From: Blastomyces gilchristii SLH14081
Taxonomy: Eukaryota; Ascomycota; Eurotiomycetes; Onygenales; Ajellomycetaceae
Direction: 5' to 3'
Length of the DNA stretch: 64,000 bases
NCBI RefSeq assembly: GCF_000003855.2
Contig: NW_003101682.1
Span: forward strand, 497,178-561,177
The position numbers were made by a program, and so were the translations under genes. Numbering within the stretch: the stretch's first letter is position 1; every line of letters begins with the position of its first letter. Below are positions 12,518 through 27,967 of the stretch, in pieces. A model generated the notes under the pieces. That model was not told the origin of the DNA and ran no database searches. It worked only from the letters and a program-made list of their open reading frames with translations.

Positions 12518-15348
12518 CGTGGGCAGGAAGCAGGATGTTAATCCAACGAGCAGTTGGCGTGCCTCAATGTGGCTTTCAGGCGCTGTGGCACAGAAATGGA
12601 AGAAGAGCGTGATACGATAATTTTTTGATGCAGCAGCACAATTAACAACGTAATCGATCGAATGATCTGTGGACAACCCCTTGTAGAACGCTGCAAGTTG
12701 TGGTTCGCTTTGTTGTATTCAAAGCGTGCAGCGATTGCGGGGTAGAAGTTTCAGGAGTAGCGTTGGCGGATAACTAATTAATGTCCCAAGGCGTGAAGGA
12801 CCTAGCAACGCGGTATGCAAGTATGAAAAAAATGCAGCCAGAGCAAGCTTGACGAAGAGCATGGTAAGAAAAATAATACCTATGAAGTGAATTCGGCACG
12901 GTGTTAAATATATCAATTGTGAATAAAAACGTCGAGATTTTGCTTCCCTACCTTCCCCACCAAATCACGACTAAGACGAGAAAAATATTCACAGAGACTC
13001 TTGCTCCAGAAGCGAACTTCCGGTCTATTGACGGGACATAGATATGCCCAGCTCACTTCTTCTCGTCAGAAATATCGGTCAGACAAACGTTGGGGATGAT
13101 AAATCCACCAAGGGTGGGTTAATCTCTGCAAATCCAAAATGGTTCGATAATACATCAGGATGCGTCATCACCGACTAATTTGCGGACATTTCCTGGGAAA
13201 GTAAAAAAGCTGCACAGTAAGTGACAATGATTCTGGTAAAGCTCAATATAAAGGCATAGATACATACCGCAAATCTTAAAATACTATCCAACCCAGTTTC
13301 AGGAACACCGAATTTTATACGGGATCCCTGGCACATTCTCCGCATTCCTAGAAAGGAGTTGGATGAAGGAACGTCGAATCCTAGTCTCGGGAGCACATCT
13401 GCAACCAAAACCCCAATTACATACTTGAGCGAACCAAGAAAATCAAAATTCAATGAAAGAGGTAAAGATATTGTATTGAATGGAAATGAGAAGTGAAAAA
13501 TATTGAATTCAAAAAATATCTTGCATTTTGACTCGATAAACTCCAGAGTTCTGAAAACAAAAGAAGAACTTAGGAACACACCTGTGCTTATGGAAGTTCG
13601 TCTGTTAGCACCAAACTCATATCAATCAGACTCTGGATGTTGGAAAAATTTTCACCTCTTAGAAATCTCAGGACTGGTGGTTTTCCACAACGAATTGCGT
13701 TGCCCGGGAGGAAAGCAGCGGCAGGAGGATTTGGCGTGTGACTGTGGATTAGATTTTAGAAGGCAATTTAAATTGCAAAGTGAGTGTCAGGGGCATTCCG
13801 CTATGAATAGGTGCGATGCGATGGATGCTCTTGGCCTTTCATGACGCATTTCAGCAGTATCGGCTAGATATTCCTCACAGGAGTGCTGCACGATACCATG
13901 ATAATTTCGTCAGTAACTAGCAGGAAAGTTTCCACAATCATATTTTGATCGATATCCATCAGCTCTTCCTCGCGTTTGGCCCTATCTTGCGGGATTTACC
14001 AAACCTACTCACACTTTTTCAAGTTCTAAAAGATGGAAATCATTTCATAATATGATCAGCATCTTCCGGATAAAAGAGAACGGTGCCAGTGGCGGAATTC
14101 TATCAATCTATTATCAAGTTTAACTTGAGACGACCAATTGGTGTTCTCTTAAGGTGGGTGGCTCCTCCCAGAGAACCGCAATGGTGGTGAACCGTCGAAA
14201 GCTATGAGTGACTCCATACATTAAAGCGAAAGTCCAGTATTCATGCAGGCACACAGTCCACTAGCAAAGAATGTACCTGCAATTAGATGGGTAAGTTAAT
14301 GTTTTCAGGAGAGGGGTGAAAAAAACAGCCTCTTCATCAGGCATGTAGTCAACCCACTGCTTCCACTTGTGAACGTTTGGATGCGAGTTCTGCCTTACCC
14401 AGCACACCAAATTAGTGGGTGGTAGTAAATTGAATCTACACTTCAATGGGACCAGCATCCGACTTCAAAAAGCAAGCTTACCCAGTAGAGTTGGGATTGA
14501 GACCGTTTGAATGTAAGGGCTTTACTCCCCTTACGAGCACACCCGGGAAGTTTCGAGAATTCTTGAGACCTAAAGGGCCCCTGGGAGTTTCGCAGATAAC
14601 GTTTCCTGACACTGCACCCGCCAGGTCCGTCGAGCAAGAAAATCCAGCAATCCACAAGTCTCCAGGTATAAGTTTCGCAGGTTAGAAGACGAGGTGTGGT
14701 TGAAGTTGTCTCGTCACATGACCCTAGAAGATCCACAATAGAAAATCTGATAGAAGAGGTCCGGATAGTACTCCAGATTGCTAGGACAAATGCAACAATA
14801 ATAGTGATCTTGCTCTCCTCGTCCGCGATGATACACTCTCTTCAATGGCTACTGGTCGAGAGAACTGAAGGTGAATGAATAACGCTCTCCAGCAAGGATT
14901 TTGAATTGGAATCAAGCACATAACCCTAATAAATACCTGATGGGTCAGTGTGCTAGCCACATGCATATCAGAAAAGAGCTCGTTAATTACGCAAGAAATG
15001 AAGATGTTATAAAAAAAATAATCAACTAAACAATGTAGGACAACCTGTTAATGCTATCCAAAATATCATGAAATCTAGGCCATCCAAAATATACCAGTCC
15101 GAAACCTGTATACCCAAACGCCGGGGATATACCATATCCTCACACACAAAGATGCAATAATGGAGATAGCTGAAATAACGGGGAAATGAAATGTTACCTA
15201 GAGTACGTCAACTTCAAGACGATGTAGATAATAAAATACACGCCAACGCGAGCTCACCTAGGCACAAAGCCTAAGTGGAATGCTTCGCAAAAGAAATAAC
15301 GAAGATATGCGGGCATACAGCAATCTGCCCTAACAAGGATGTTTGAAT
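12518..15348. other. Intergenic 2.8 kb, no gene recognised
   Basis: Lies upstream of the phospholipase C gene and downstream of the dapB stop. Short frames exist (for example 13503-13844 and 14446-14685 on +, 14443-14736 on -), but they overlap each other, have no domain and are no longer than chance. The stretch around 13400-13520 is AT-rich. It probably holds the PLC promoter and dapB 3' UTR. Confidence 0.5.
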
Positions 15349-18224
15349 TCATACAGGTAATCCACCCCATGTCTCGGCGCGTCGAAATAGAGAATTGTTC
15401 GGTGTAGGTTTATGGACCTTCAACCATTCACCATTGAAAGCGTTGATGAGCCAGTCACCAAGACCTACAAGGAAGGAAATTGGCTTAGTTAAATACCGCA
15501 AATCGAACATAACTGTAATAGAACCCTAGAGTGAAAACTTACGGTTGTAGACCATTTTATGCGCGTTATGAAAATATATGCTGTGGTCAGAGTCTGGAAA
15601 GACGTGGACATCGTAATTATCAACGTCGTCCAGGTCAAGTTTATCGAGGAGGGTCAGTGAGTTTTGGATATGCACATTATCATCGGCAGTTCCATGCATA
15701 AGAAGGAAACGAATATTGCTTGCTAAAGCGGTGGTGTTGGAAATAGCGGAGGTATCATAACCCCCTTGGTTGTGTTGAGGGGTACGCATATAGCGTTCGG
15801 TATAGATGGAATCTGAAATATGTTAGCTTAAGTAAGCCTAAGGGTACCAAAATGTTGCATACCATAATACCGCCAATCAGTCACCGGTGCGACTGCCATT
15901 CCGTACTGGAAAGTTCGTCCACCATCCTGCTCGAGCGTCTTCAGAGTCATAAAGCCTCCATAGCTCCAGCCCCAAATGGCCATCCGAGATTCATCAACGT
16001 ATGGCTTTGCCGCCCATTTTTTGGCAGTCTCTATTTGATCTCGAGCTTCATAGTGCCCGAGGTTGCCTCGAATTATGCAACGTGCTTTCCGGCCAATGTG
16101 GCCAGTACCCCTGCCGTCTACTGTGACAACAATATACCCCAGGGTCGAAGCAACATAACTCTGGAAGTCGACACTGAACTTTTTGGACACTGTTTGTGAC
16201 CCCGGTCCGCCATACAGATGGAAAAGGACGGGGTATTTCTTAGCCGGGTCAAAGTTTGGTGGGCGTCGTTCCATCACGGGTAGCGAGAAACCATCCACAG
16301 TGACATGTTGGTAAACCTTGGACTCCAGTGAAAACAGACGGAGCTTTCTAGACAAGTGGTCATTCTGCTCTATGATTGCTTCAAACGAGTTTTCATTTGC
16401 AGGAGTGTTTATAACTTTCTGCCACGGTACTTTTGGGCCTCTGTAATTTAACAAAGCGTAACCGGCGCCGTTTGAGAAGGAGACATCATAGTAGCTGCTT
16501 TCCGTCACATTCGTCAATGGCTGAAGTGAAGTCCCATCGAAATTTACGCTATAGATGTGTCGTTCCCAGGGTTCATTTCCGGCAACAACAAAATAGACCA
16601 ACCCTCTCTTCAGGTCCACGCCAGACGGCGCATTCACGACCTCTGAGTGACCTTTTGTGAGCATAATAGGTTTAGGATTATCAAGCGGTGTAAAATAGGC
16701 TAGCTGATCGCGCCCTTCGTAGATGACCGTATCTATGTAGCCATCGTCAAGCCGGCCATGATCCGGGTCTGCAGGAATAAACCGCGTAGATTGTGTCGGC
16801 TCTACCCAACCGCCATCCAAAGCATTGACATCTTCTCTTCGGACAATCCTTCCGGTCCTCGATAGCACATCAATAATGGCAATGCTAAGAATATCGCTTT
16901 CTCGATTAGTTTCTCTGACAAGGGCCTTCCCATTCGAAGCCCAGAGAACCTCAATTATGAGGCGATCATCGTCGGCAAATTCACTTGTGACGTCCACTGA
17001 GAAGACTTCACCCTTCCCAACATCATAGAACTGAAGATCCACGATGGGGTTCGGGGCTCCAGCTTTGGGGTATTTGACTTCGCGCACTTCGGGATAGTTC
17101 TCCTCGCCAGGTTTGGGGTTCTCTCCACTTGGTCGGGACGCGAAATACTGTATAGGATAGTCTGGCACTGACGACTCATTGGTCCGAAGGAATGCAATAT
17201 AGTCGCCATCAGATGCCCACCAAGTCGCACTGTTACCTGAAAATACTTCCTCCTCATAAACCCAGTCTGGAACTCCGTAAAACAAGTCAACGCCACCATC
17301 AGTGGTTATCGTTGCAACTTCATTTGAAGTTAATTTTCTAAGGAACATGTTATTGTCCCTTGTGAACACCACAGCATCAGACTGCGGAGACCAGGAAGCA
17401 AGCTGGATCCGCCGATCTGGAGCACCAGGATCGAGTGGCTGTCCCGTTTGAGTCTCCACATCGAACAACCAGTACTTCCCTGTAAACGAATGGCGCCAAT
17501 TTTTCTGTTGATCAGATAGCACGAGTACTGTCTTTAAATCCGGACTCGGCCAAGCCTGCGCGGAATAGACAGTTTCTCGTCCCACTGTAAACATTTTCTT
17601 CTGCATCAAAACAATGGATTTCTTGGACGCCTTCGGGTCCTTGCGACCGACAATATCTTCCACTCGTAAGTAGGCCGTCGCACTGAGGTTATCCTTCTCA
17701 AGAATTAACCCATCCTCGCCATTTGGACCGGGGAACCACGATATAGAATGAGCACGCGGCGCCCATTCGCCCCCCAACACCTCATCCAACGTTATCCTAT
17801 TCCCTCGCGCACCTCCACTTGATATGTTTTCCTCGGACGCGATGGACGTCTGGGGCGTGTCGTGACCCCTGAATAAAAAAATGACAAAGGCAAGAGACCA
17901 TCCACCGACGCAGAGAAAGAGAAGAGCCCATAACACTATCTTAGTCGTTTTCTGTACCGTCTTCCCCCCAGACGGGATATAGTCTGCATCCTCGACATCA
18001 TATTCCTCCTCGTTCCTGTATTGGTCATGGTCATCATCACGTTGATCCTTCTCGCCTAGCCTTGAATCTTGCGTGGAACCATTTATTCTATCAATGACGG
18101 CGAGGGACAACGAAGCGGTGGAAGAGGAATAATCGAACGAGTTTATCGAGTCACGGAATTCTATGCTGCCTCTTGTCAACGGCTCCCTTTCCTCGTCCCT
18201 GCTACCTCCTTTCTCCCCAGCCAT
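15349..18224 (-). CDS. dapB: Vacuolar dipeptidyl aminopeptidase B (S9B family)
   Basis: A type II membrane serine protease that removes X-Pro or X-Ala dipeptides from N-termini in the vacuole. Three exons (15863-18224, 15543-15812, 15349-15464) give 915 residues, the usual DapB length. A cytosolic acidic N-terminus is followed by one membrane anchor (about 96-117, [19 protein letters not shown]), the beta-propeller with the DWVYEEEVF loop that binds the substrate N-terminus, and an alpha/beta hydrolase domain. The catalytic triad is Ser754 in GWSYGG, Asp about 831-832 in HGTADDNVH and His864 in DSDHS. The [11 protein letters not shown] splice junction restores the conserved motif. It could instead be the Golgi Ste13-like paralogue, but length and sequence favour DapB. 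Confidence 0.96.
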
Positions 18225-19062
18225 TGTAGCGGCTGCTTTTCAGAAAAGTCGTGACTCCAAATTCTACCGAGGCATATCAGTGAGCGAAGGAGTGGGCAGC
18301 ACAGTGAATCACCTCCAGATGCCTCTATGTAAAAGTAAATGGAAAGGAGTCGGATGTAGGGGACAAAGGGACTCACTCTTGTTATGCCCTGATGAAAGAA
18401 ACTCGAGTCTAGGCCATCCCAATGAGGAAAGGACATAACACCTGCCATTGGTGCGCCAATCACGTTTAGGTATTGCAGCAATTGGCACCGAACCTTATTA
18501 TTTGCCAAGAAGCCAGTTTGCATAGTTGCGCAGACTAGTCTCATTTAATAATACAACAATAACTTTAATAATCTAGCGAAGGACAAAAGTTCAAAAATTA
18601 TGATAAATATTGCACAAATAAAATATACACACGGAGCAAGGTATACCCCAGGGACAGATAATAATAATTGTAACTTAGTTGCTCGCCCCGTGTCATTGCT
18701 CTATCTCACATCCAGCCCTTCCATTTTACTTTTACGCTAGGCCAAGCATATGGTACAATCAGCAGCCTGCACGACTTGGAATAGTTGAACTCGGACGATG
18801 CAGAATTTTGATAAAAGAATATACGCTTCAATAAATATTCACAGGAAAACATAGTAGGAAAGGACAAGGAGAACCCAGGGCGAAGAAGTGAAAAAAGAGC
18901 TGAAGAAAACACAAGAAATTGGCCATATAATGCAACTCAGAGGAAATACAAATTCTCATGTGACTTTTGCCCGGTACGCCACAGGCGACCCCCGAGCAAT
19001 ACGATTTCATCCCCACAAGATATACACTACCGAAGATATTTGCGGACAGCAGACAAAGACAA
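18225..19062. other. Spacer: SDH1 3' flank and dapB promoter
   Basis: Both flanking genes run on the minus strand, so this holds the SDH1 3' UTR (right) and the dapB promoter (left). AT-rich with AATAAA-like words near 18615 and 18830. No gene seen. Confidence 0.5.
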
Positions 19063-21377
<2,315 letters not shown>

Positions 21378-21822
21378 GATGTCTCAAATTAACGCAGAAC
21401 ACTAGGAGATCCAATTAAGTCAAGCACTAACTGGAGGTGCTGTTGCGATAGGAATCACAGGGTTGCGGACAATCTCAAGTTGGGTTTGGTCTTCGGAAGG
21501 GAAGTTAGGTGGTGAACAAATTGATTATATAAGCAGGCTTCTCCACAGTTCCGAGGTACGCCGCCAACCAATCACAGCGGGTGCAGAGGTAATCTTTCCG
21601 ACACCGGCCCGTGCACGTGAAGAATGCACGTGACATATATTTTGGATGCATTTGTTACTGTTACGTCTACAAAAAACAACATACTATATTGCCATCGCTC
21701 TAAGAAAATGAGAATCAAAATCACAGCGCTTCCCGGAAATGGAATTGCCATATGCCTTGTTCCACCATCGTACAGTACAAAATCCTCCACTATTCCCCGG
21801 AAAAAACGCCATTCCTCCTGTC
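21378..21822. promoter_or_regulatory. SDH1 promoter region / RPT1 3' flank
   Basis: The 445 nt between the SDH1 start and the RPT1 stop, both on the minus strand. CCAAT-type words occur near 21410 and, as CCAATCACAG, near 21568-21578. No coding sequence seen. Promoter role is by position. Confidence 0.4.
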
Positions 21823-23350
21823 CTAGTTGTACTGCATATACGTTGCAGTCGAGTTAAACTTCAGGTTCCCCTTGATTACCTTGTCAACTGCTGCTAGGAA
21901 ATCTTTCTCCGTAGCAACCTTTCGCCGTGCTCGGATAGCGAACATTCCCGCCTCGGTTGCCACGCTTCGAAGCTCTGCTCCGGTCGAATTCGGGCACAGT
22001 CGGGAAATAAGCTCCCATCGGATGTCTCTTTCGACTGACATACTCTTGGCATGGATGCGGAGGATGTTTGCCCGTCCTTCCAGGTCCGGTAAGGAGAACT
22101 CGATTTTTCTGTCAATACGCCCAGGTCTCATCAAGGCTGGGTCAAGAGTGGACGGTCTATTGGTAGCGAACATGACTTTGATGTTTCCCCGGGAATCGAA
22201 ACCATCCAACTGGGTGATCAATTCCAACATTGTTCTTTGCACTTCGTTGTCTCCTCCGGCACCATCGTCAAAACGGGCCCCTCCGATCGCATCAATCTCG
22301 TCGAAGAAAATGATGCACGCCTTTTTTGTCCTAGCCATTTCAAAGAGTTCACGCACCATTCGTGCTCCCTCTCCAACATATTTTTGGACAAGTTCACTGC
22401 CAATAACACGAATGAAAGTGGCATCCGTTCTGTTGGCCACAGCCCGCGCACAGAGCGTCTTTCCTGTCCCCGGTGGACCGTAGAGTAGAGCTCCCTTAGG
22501 TGGGTCGATTCCTAGACTGACGAATCGTTCTGGCGAAAGTAGCGGCATTTCAACAACTTCTCGAAGTTTTTCAATTTGTTCCTTGCATCCTCCAACGTCT
22601 CCGTAGGTCACATCAGGCTTGTCTTCCACTGTCATCATTGTAACACTGGGATCGATCTTTGGAGGCAGAGGGAGAAGAATCTGGTATTTATTTCGGTCCA
22701 CGCTAAAAAACAAGAAGAAGAAAAAGAAGTGTACGTCAGTTCACTGTCCCTCGACTGAAGTCGCATGGATAAACATGGCTCACCCAACTCTCATGCCCTC
22801 CTCAATATCCGTAGGGCTAATTCGTTCCCCGAGGTTCACGACGAACTTGGCTATCTGTTTGACGTTGATGACATATTTGCTTTTTTCCGGATCCTTCTCA
22901 TCTTGTATAATCTTCGTGCAGCGTGCGACTTGTAGTGGTTGTTCTTCTTGCATACGTTGTCTATCTGCTGCAACATCCCAGAGATGCGGTGGCGCGAGCC
23001 CAGTGTCGGATTCCTAAGAATAATGAGCTTCATGATCGCACCAATAATAAATAGAAATATGGTGCCTATTTACCTTTACTCCAATCTTCTCGTTAACGCT
23101 TGCTTGCTTCTCTTTTATTTGTTTTTCGAGCTTTTTTAAGGCTGCCGCGTATGGCGCTGCGCCGTAGGTCTTGAGAACTTGGATGTCCCTGTAGGATAGG
23201 TTAATCGGAAGCTTCCAGATACGATACAGAACCAACGACGGGGCACATCACATACTCATCTGTTAGCGGTGTAATCTTCTTCTCTGGCTCTTCATCATCT
23301 GCGAAGTTCTTCTTGTACTTCTCCCAGTTCTGGCCCGTAGCGCTGGGCAT
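21823..23350 (-). CDS. RPT1: 26S proteasome regulatory AAA-ATPase subunit Rpt1
   Basis: One of six ATPases of the 19S base that unfold substrates into the 20S core. Four exons (23256-23350, 23074-23188, 22784-23013, 21823-22702) give 439 residues. The N-terminus [16 protein letters not shown] and the coiled coil around [19 protein letters not shown] are typical of Rpt1. Next come the OB domain (ending [13 protein letters not shown]), Walker A GPPGTGKT (222-229), Walker B IIFFDE (277-282), and the SRH with [21 protein letters not shown]. It ends MQYN, so no HbYX tail, as expected for Rpt1. It is divergent from CCT4. Confidence 0.97.
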
Positions 23351-23724
23351 GATGGCGGAAGGAAAAGAGGCTGGTGAGGGGTAGGATGAAGGGTGAAGGT
23401 TGACGGTCGTGAAGCAGCCGCGTAGGATAGCTAACTGAATTCTTCTTTCGTAACTAATAAGGCAAGTCAGGCATGGGTAGTGATGGGAGTTGTATGCTCA
23501 GCGAGTGCTAGTCAAACGAGGTTCCGTTGGTGTTAGTGTTGGGTCACGCCGGGGAGCTCAGATATTACGTAAGGTTGGCCAGAGCTGTCAACGGCGCTAG
23601 TGGAGGGATCGCCAAGCATCTCAGTGGGAAATTCAAAAGAGTGCGTGGTTTTGAACAGTTCTCCAACACATCCCCATTAACGCCCTTTTCTTATTGTATA
23701 ACGTCACTTACATAGAGATTCAAG
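23351..23724. promoter_or_regulatory. Shared divergent promoter of RPT1 and CCT4
   Basis: The 374 nt separates the two ATGs of oppositely oriented protein-quality-control genes, so both promoters must lie here. No TATA box is evident. A shared stress or proteasome element was looked for by eye and not found with confidence. Confidence 0.55.
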
Positions 23725-25737
23725 ATGGCGTCTACTGTGAGCGCCGCTGGAAATGGCGGGAACCATAGCTTCAAGGTTTGCGCGTCCGCGTTTCGCTTGT
23801 TTTCTGCGAACATTGTGCTCACTGGTATAATAGGACAAGGAGAAGCCCATGGCCGTCCGTGCGGGTAATATCATGGCAGCTAGAGGTATGTATGGCTATG
23901 ACTTCTGGATTACTCATAACTGCTTGCTGATTTTCCTCATAGCTGTTGCTGATGCCATAAGAACGGTATTGCGCTCCTAAATGCCTGCTATCAACTCGAA
24001 ACGTGGGGCTAACATATAACCAGTCATTGGGACCAAGAGGGATGGACAAAATGGTAAATTTGACTCCTGACATGGATGAATATAATATTGGATTGCCAGG
24101 CTTACCTGTAGTAGATTCAAACTGGAAAAGGCGAAACCATAATTGTACGCACTACGACCTCCCCGCTATCATTTACAGGTATCTAACAGGGCATAGACGA
24201 ACGATGGAAACACGATGTTAAAGGATATGGCTGTTATGCACCCTGCCGCAAAAATGCTGGTGGACCTTAGTGCAGCACAGGATGTGGAAGCTGGCGATGG
24301 AACAACCTCTGTTGTTGTGATTGCAGGGAGTCTATTGGGGGCTGCAGATCGGTTATTGGGGAAAGGTGGGATGGGATCCCTCTCATTAGCGTCTGCATTT
24401 ATCCTTTTCAACAGCTGACGTCTTAACCAGGAATACATCCAACTGTTATCTCTGAATCTTTCCAGAGAGCTGCGGCCGCGGCGGTGCAGATTCTTAACGA
24501 CATGTCACACCCTATATCCCTTTCAGACCGAGCAACTCTTCTCCAAGCCGCTTCAACGTCCTTGTCCTCGAAGATCGTCTCTCAATATTCAAACCTGCTC
24601 GGGCCCATTGCCGTTGACTCCGTGCTAAAAACGATAGACCCCAAAACAGCTGACAATGTCGACCTTCGTAATATCCGTATTGTGAAGAAAGTTGGAGGCA
24701 CGATTGAGGACTGCGAAATGGTGGATGGTTTAATATTGCATCAGCCGGTCATGAAAAGCGCTGGCGGCCCCGTCAGAGTTGAGAAGGCCAGAATTGCATT
24801 GATTCAATTTCAACTAAGCCCTCCCAAACCAGATGTACGCTCATATCCTTTTCATCCAGTTCATCATAAATGCTGACCATGATCCCAGATGGAAAATCAA
24901 ATTGTCGTCAATGACTATCGACAGATGGACAAAATCATTAAAGAAGAGCGCATGTATCTTCTCAACATGGTAAAAAAGATTGCCAAAACCAAGTGCAATG
25001 TGCTTTTGATTCAAAAATCCATCCTTCGCGATGCCCTGAACGACATCTCCCTTTATTTCCTCTCTCGCGTGAAGATCATGGCTATAAAGGACATCGAACG
25101 TGACGAAGTAGAATTTCTCTGCAAGAGTCTGGGCTGCAAACCCATTGCCAACATCGACTCATTCACAGAGGACAAACTCGGAACCGCAGACTTAATCGAG
25201 GAAGTACAACATGTCGGAGCCCGCTATACCAAGGTGACCGGCATCAGATCAGCAGCCGCAAATCAGACCGTGTCTGTCATAGCCCGCGGCGCAAATAGCC
25301 TCGTTCTCGACGAAGTGGAGCGGTCCCTCCACGACGCCCTTTGTGTGATCCGATGCCTAGTTAAGAAGCGTGCCCTCATTGCTGGCGGCGGTGCGCCCGA
25401 GATCGAAATCGCCCAAGCTTTATCGAAACAATCCCGCGCTCTCACAGGCACGGAAGCGATATGCTGGAAAGCTTTTGCCGATGCAATGGAGGTTATCCCC
25501 ACCACCCTTGCAGAGAATGCCGGATTGAACGGCATCAAGGTCGTCACAGACCTCCGTCACCGACACGCTATGGGAGAGAAAAATGCCGGCGTGAGCATCC
25601 GAAGTGGAGGGGTTAAGGACAATATTGCGGATGAGAAAGTGCTGCAGCCGCTACTTGTGAGCACGAGTGCGATTGAACTTGCAGCTGAAACAGTCAAATT
25701 GATCCTACGAATTGATGATATTGCTCTCTCTAGGTAA
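23725..25737 (+). CDS. CCT4: Cytosolic chaperonin TRiC/CCT subunit delta
   Basis: One of eight subunits of the cytosolic group II chaperonin that folds actin and tubulin. Eight exons: 23725-23775, 23834-23885, 23943-23965, 24024-24053, 24115-24144, 24197-24365, 24431-24834, 24889-25737, joining to 535 residues. The joined N-terminus reads [31 protein letters not shown] and [21 protein letters not shown], with nucleotide-binding motifs GPRGMDKM and, in exon 6, GDGTTSVVV. The C-terminal equatorial part includes [18 protein letters not shown] and the end IDDIALSR. Seven introns of 52-65 nt are crowded at the 5' end, with exons as small as 23 and 30 nt. Each junction restores conserved sequence, so the model is firm. 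Confidence 0.97.
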
Positions 25738-27896
25738 AGAGCGAAAAACACATTGGTCCTGTGAAAGTTTTTAGCCTGCGCTGGGGTAAAGCTGGGGGGT
25801 TAATGTATATGCCAATGCAAAACATATGACTGGAGAAAGAGTTGAAAAGCTGTGTTTAATTATCCGATCCACCTAGAATAACAACATACATCTCAACCCT
25901 CTTGCCATTGTCGTGGACTTCCAACAACGAACGAAGTAAGTTCATTCAATGTAAATCGACTTGGTGATTTCACCCCTCTGCATTCCCCAATTCCTACCGA
26001 AATATATGTTACTATTTGCCATCAGCTAAAGTTCAACGTAATATGCTTTTATCTCAAACACTGCCTATCGAGTTCTTACAGGTGAACTGTTCTTTTCTTC
26101 TCTTTTTATTGTCTGCTTAGCATATTCATTACGCGTAATAAAGATGCTCACTCATGGCAGTCTAGAGCCATTAGATCACTCCCCCAGAGAAAAATTTCGT
26201 AACAGGAGTCCGCTAAAAAGCCAAATCAGGAGCATACCTAGACATAAATATATTTGCACAACCCATATCCAGGAGGGGTATATTGTCGCGCAGAGTGAGA
26301 ATAAAAGCGGAGATTAGTCTGGAAGCTGAGAGAAGTACGTACCCACCACAAATTGAGGACCAGCTGGGTTACCCCCTACAGGTAGTCATTTCTTGTGTCA
26401 AGCAATCTGAGTAAAAGGGGGATTTCTAGAACAATGGAAGGGCGTGCCTTGTACTAGCGTACATAGTATTCATAGTGAACGAAAGGCCTCATGCCATTCT
26501 CAAGCTGGGATAACTGACTGAAGGAAAATAAAAATAAGTCGAAAACAGGCAAAGCCGATCAAATAGAACCTTGGACGAAAAGTACAATAAAAATATAGAC
26601 AAGTCAGTGACATCGTCACACGTTATAAGAACAGGGTAGTAAGAAGGGGCCGCCGCATCGCTCACTCAGTCATGGGGGAAATAGGGAAGTCCATATGACA
26701 GGAGACGTAAGAAAGAAAATTGCCCGTCAGATCCCATAGAATGTTCAACTAGCAATCAATGGCAATCGGGTAATGGCGAGACTTGCAAAGAGCGCGGTAA
26801 CAACACAGATGGCGCGAGGTCGGCTTCGCTCCTTTACTGATTTCCGTGGGATACCAAGGGTCATCGGATTCGGCAGATCAAGGTGGATGAGCTCCTCTAG
26901 GCCCAGCAGCTCTTTAGTATAATTAGCAGCGTAGCTGCCATGGCGTCATATACGTCCGCATCTTGGGTGGTCGGCAGTATTATATTCATTGCATTTAAAA
27001 TCTCCCGTTGAGTAGTTGATTGCCTAGAGTGTGGCAGGTGCTTTATATTGCGCGCTCTCTAAGCCTCGATATTTCCAGATACCTAGATAGTTCGCAATAG
27101 CATGAATGTAGATTCAGATTCGTGGCAGGGCATCCAGTTCCAGCACCTAGTGTTCAAAATAACCGATCAAGCGCTTCACAGTCTCAACATTGAAACCAAA
27201 CAGACACATTATTTCTGTTCTTTCTTCCTGGCAGGCTGTCAGCAGAGCATACGTAGCTTCATTGACGTACTCGGAGCTGTCCTCCATCCCGACAACAATC
27301 ACTGAGGATTTGGTGGACACCGCCACACTGTCTGAATATGAAAACTCTTGTCCTGATATTTGAAAATGCAGTCGCACTATTTGCATGAGAGCAGTCACTC
27401 CACCCAGTCACGGAAGGGGTTTGAAGTCACACTTCGATGTGGTTTTCGTAGGGTAATGTTGTCAAATATCGAGTTTAGTGGGTCCAACGGATAGCCGGTG
27501 CATAAGATGATGTTAGGATTGATCGCTGGGAGTTTCCCTTCTGATCAGGAGAATAACAAAAGATAGAGAGACATTTTGAGTCTCATTGCAGCTCATAAAA
27601 GGAGCAACGGAGCAATTCCTTCGCATTAAACAGGTATGATTCACTGATACAACTGTGCTGTATGTCTTCCCATTTTTTTGAAGGCGAATAAGGCTCTACA
27701 GCAAATTGCTACTAAATGTGCGTCATTTTGCATGTTCTCTATATCCGGAGAGACTTCTGTATTGTAGTCACTGCCATGGAGTCAGGAAATGCGTAGCCCG
27801 AATGAAGGCATTCAAGGCGGAAGAAGGTTGAGGCGATTAGGAAACGATGAGCCAAATTCCCTAAAGTTCTCGAGGGCGCGCACCAAAACCAAATAA
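25738..27896. other. Intergenic 2.2 kb, no gene seen
   Basis: Between CCT4 and the tRNA. It starts with the CCT4 3' UTR (ATAAAG near 26139). Short open frames at 27102-27305 (+) and 27147-27398 (-) overlap each other on opposite strands and show no domain. Nothing supports a protein or structured RNA. Confidence 0.5.
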
Positions 27897-27967
27897 GACG
27901 GTGTGGTCGAGTGGTAAGACGTCACGTTGTGGCCGTGCCAGCCTGGGTTCGATTCCCAGCACCGTCA
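27897..27967 (+). tRNA. tRNA-His (anticodon GTG)
   Basis: Folds as a cloverleaf: acceptor stem GACGGTG/CACCGTC with discriminator A, D arm around GGTCGAGTGGTAAGAC, anticodon loop TTGTGGC with GTG at 34-36, and T arm CTGGG-TTCGATT-CCCAG. Internal pol III boxes are clear (A box TGGTCGAGTGG, B box GGTTCGATTCC). No intron. A T-rich stretch with ten Ts at about 27989-27998 can terminate pol III. The bottom-most anticodon-stem pair (T27-C43 by my numbering) looks mismatched. The base before G1 is A, so G-1 would be added after transcription, as usual in eukaryotes. Confidence 0.92.

Noticed and set aside
13175..13844. Opposed open frames around 13.2-13.8 kb
   Set aside because: Overlap on opposite strands, AT-rich Phe/Leu/Ser composition, no homology recognised.
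21827..22483. 218-codon frame on + opposite RPT1
   Set aside because: Antisense shadow of the RPT1 ATPase exon.
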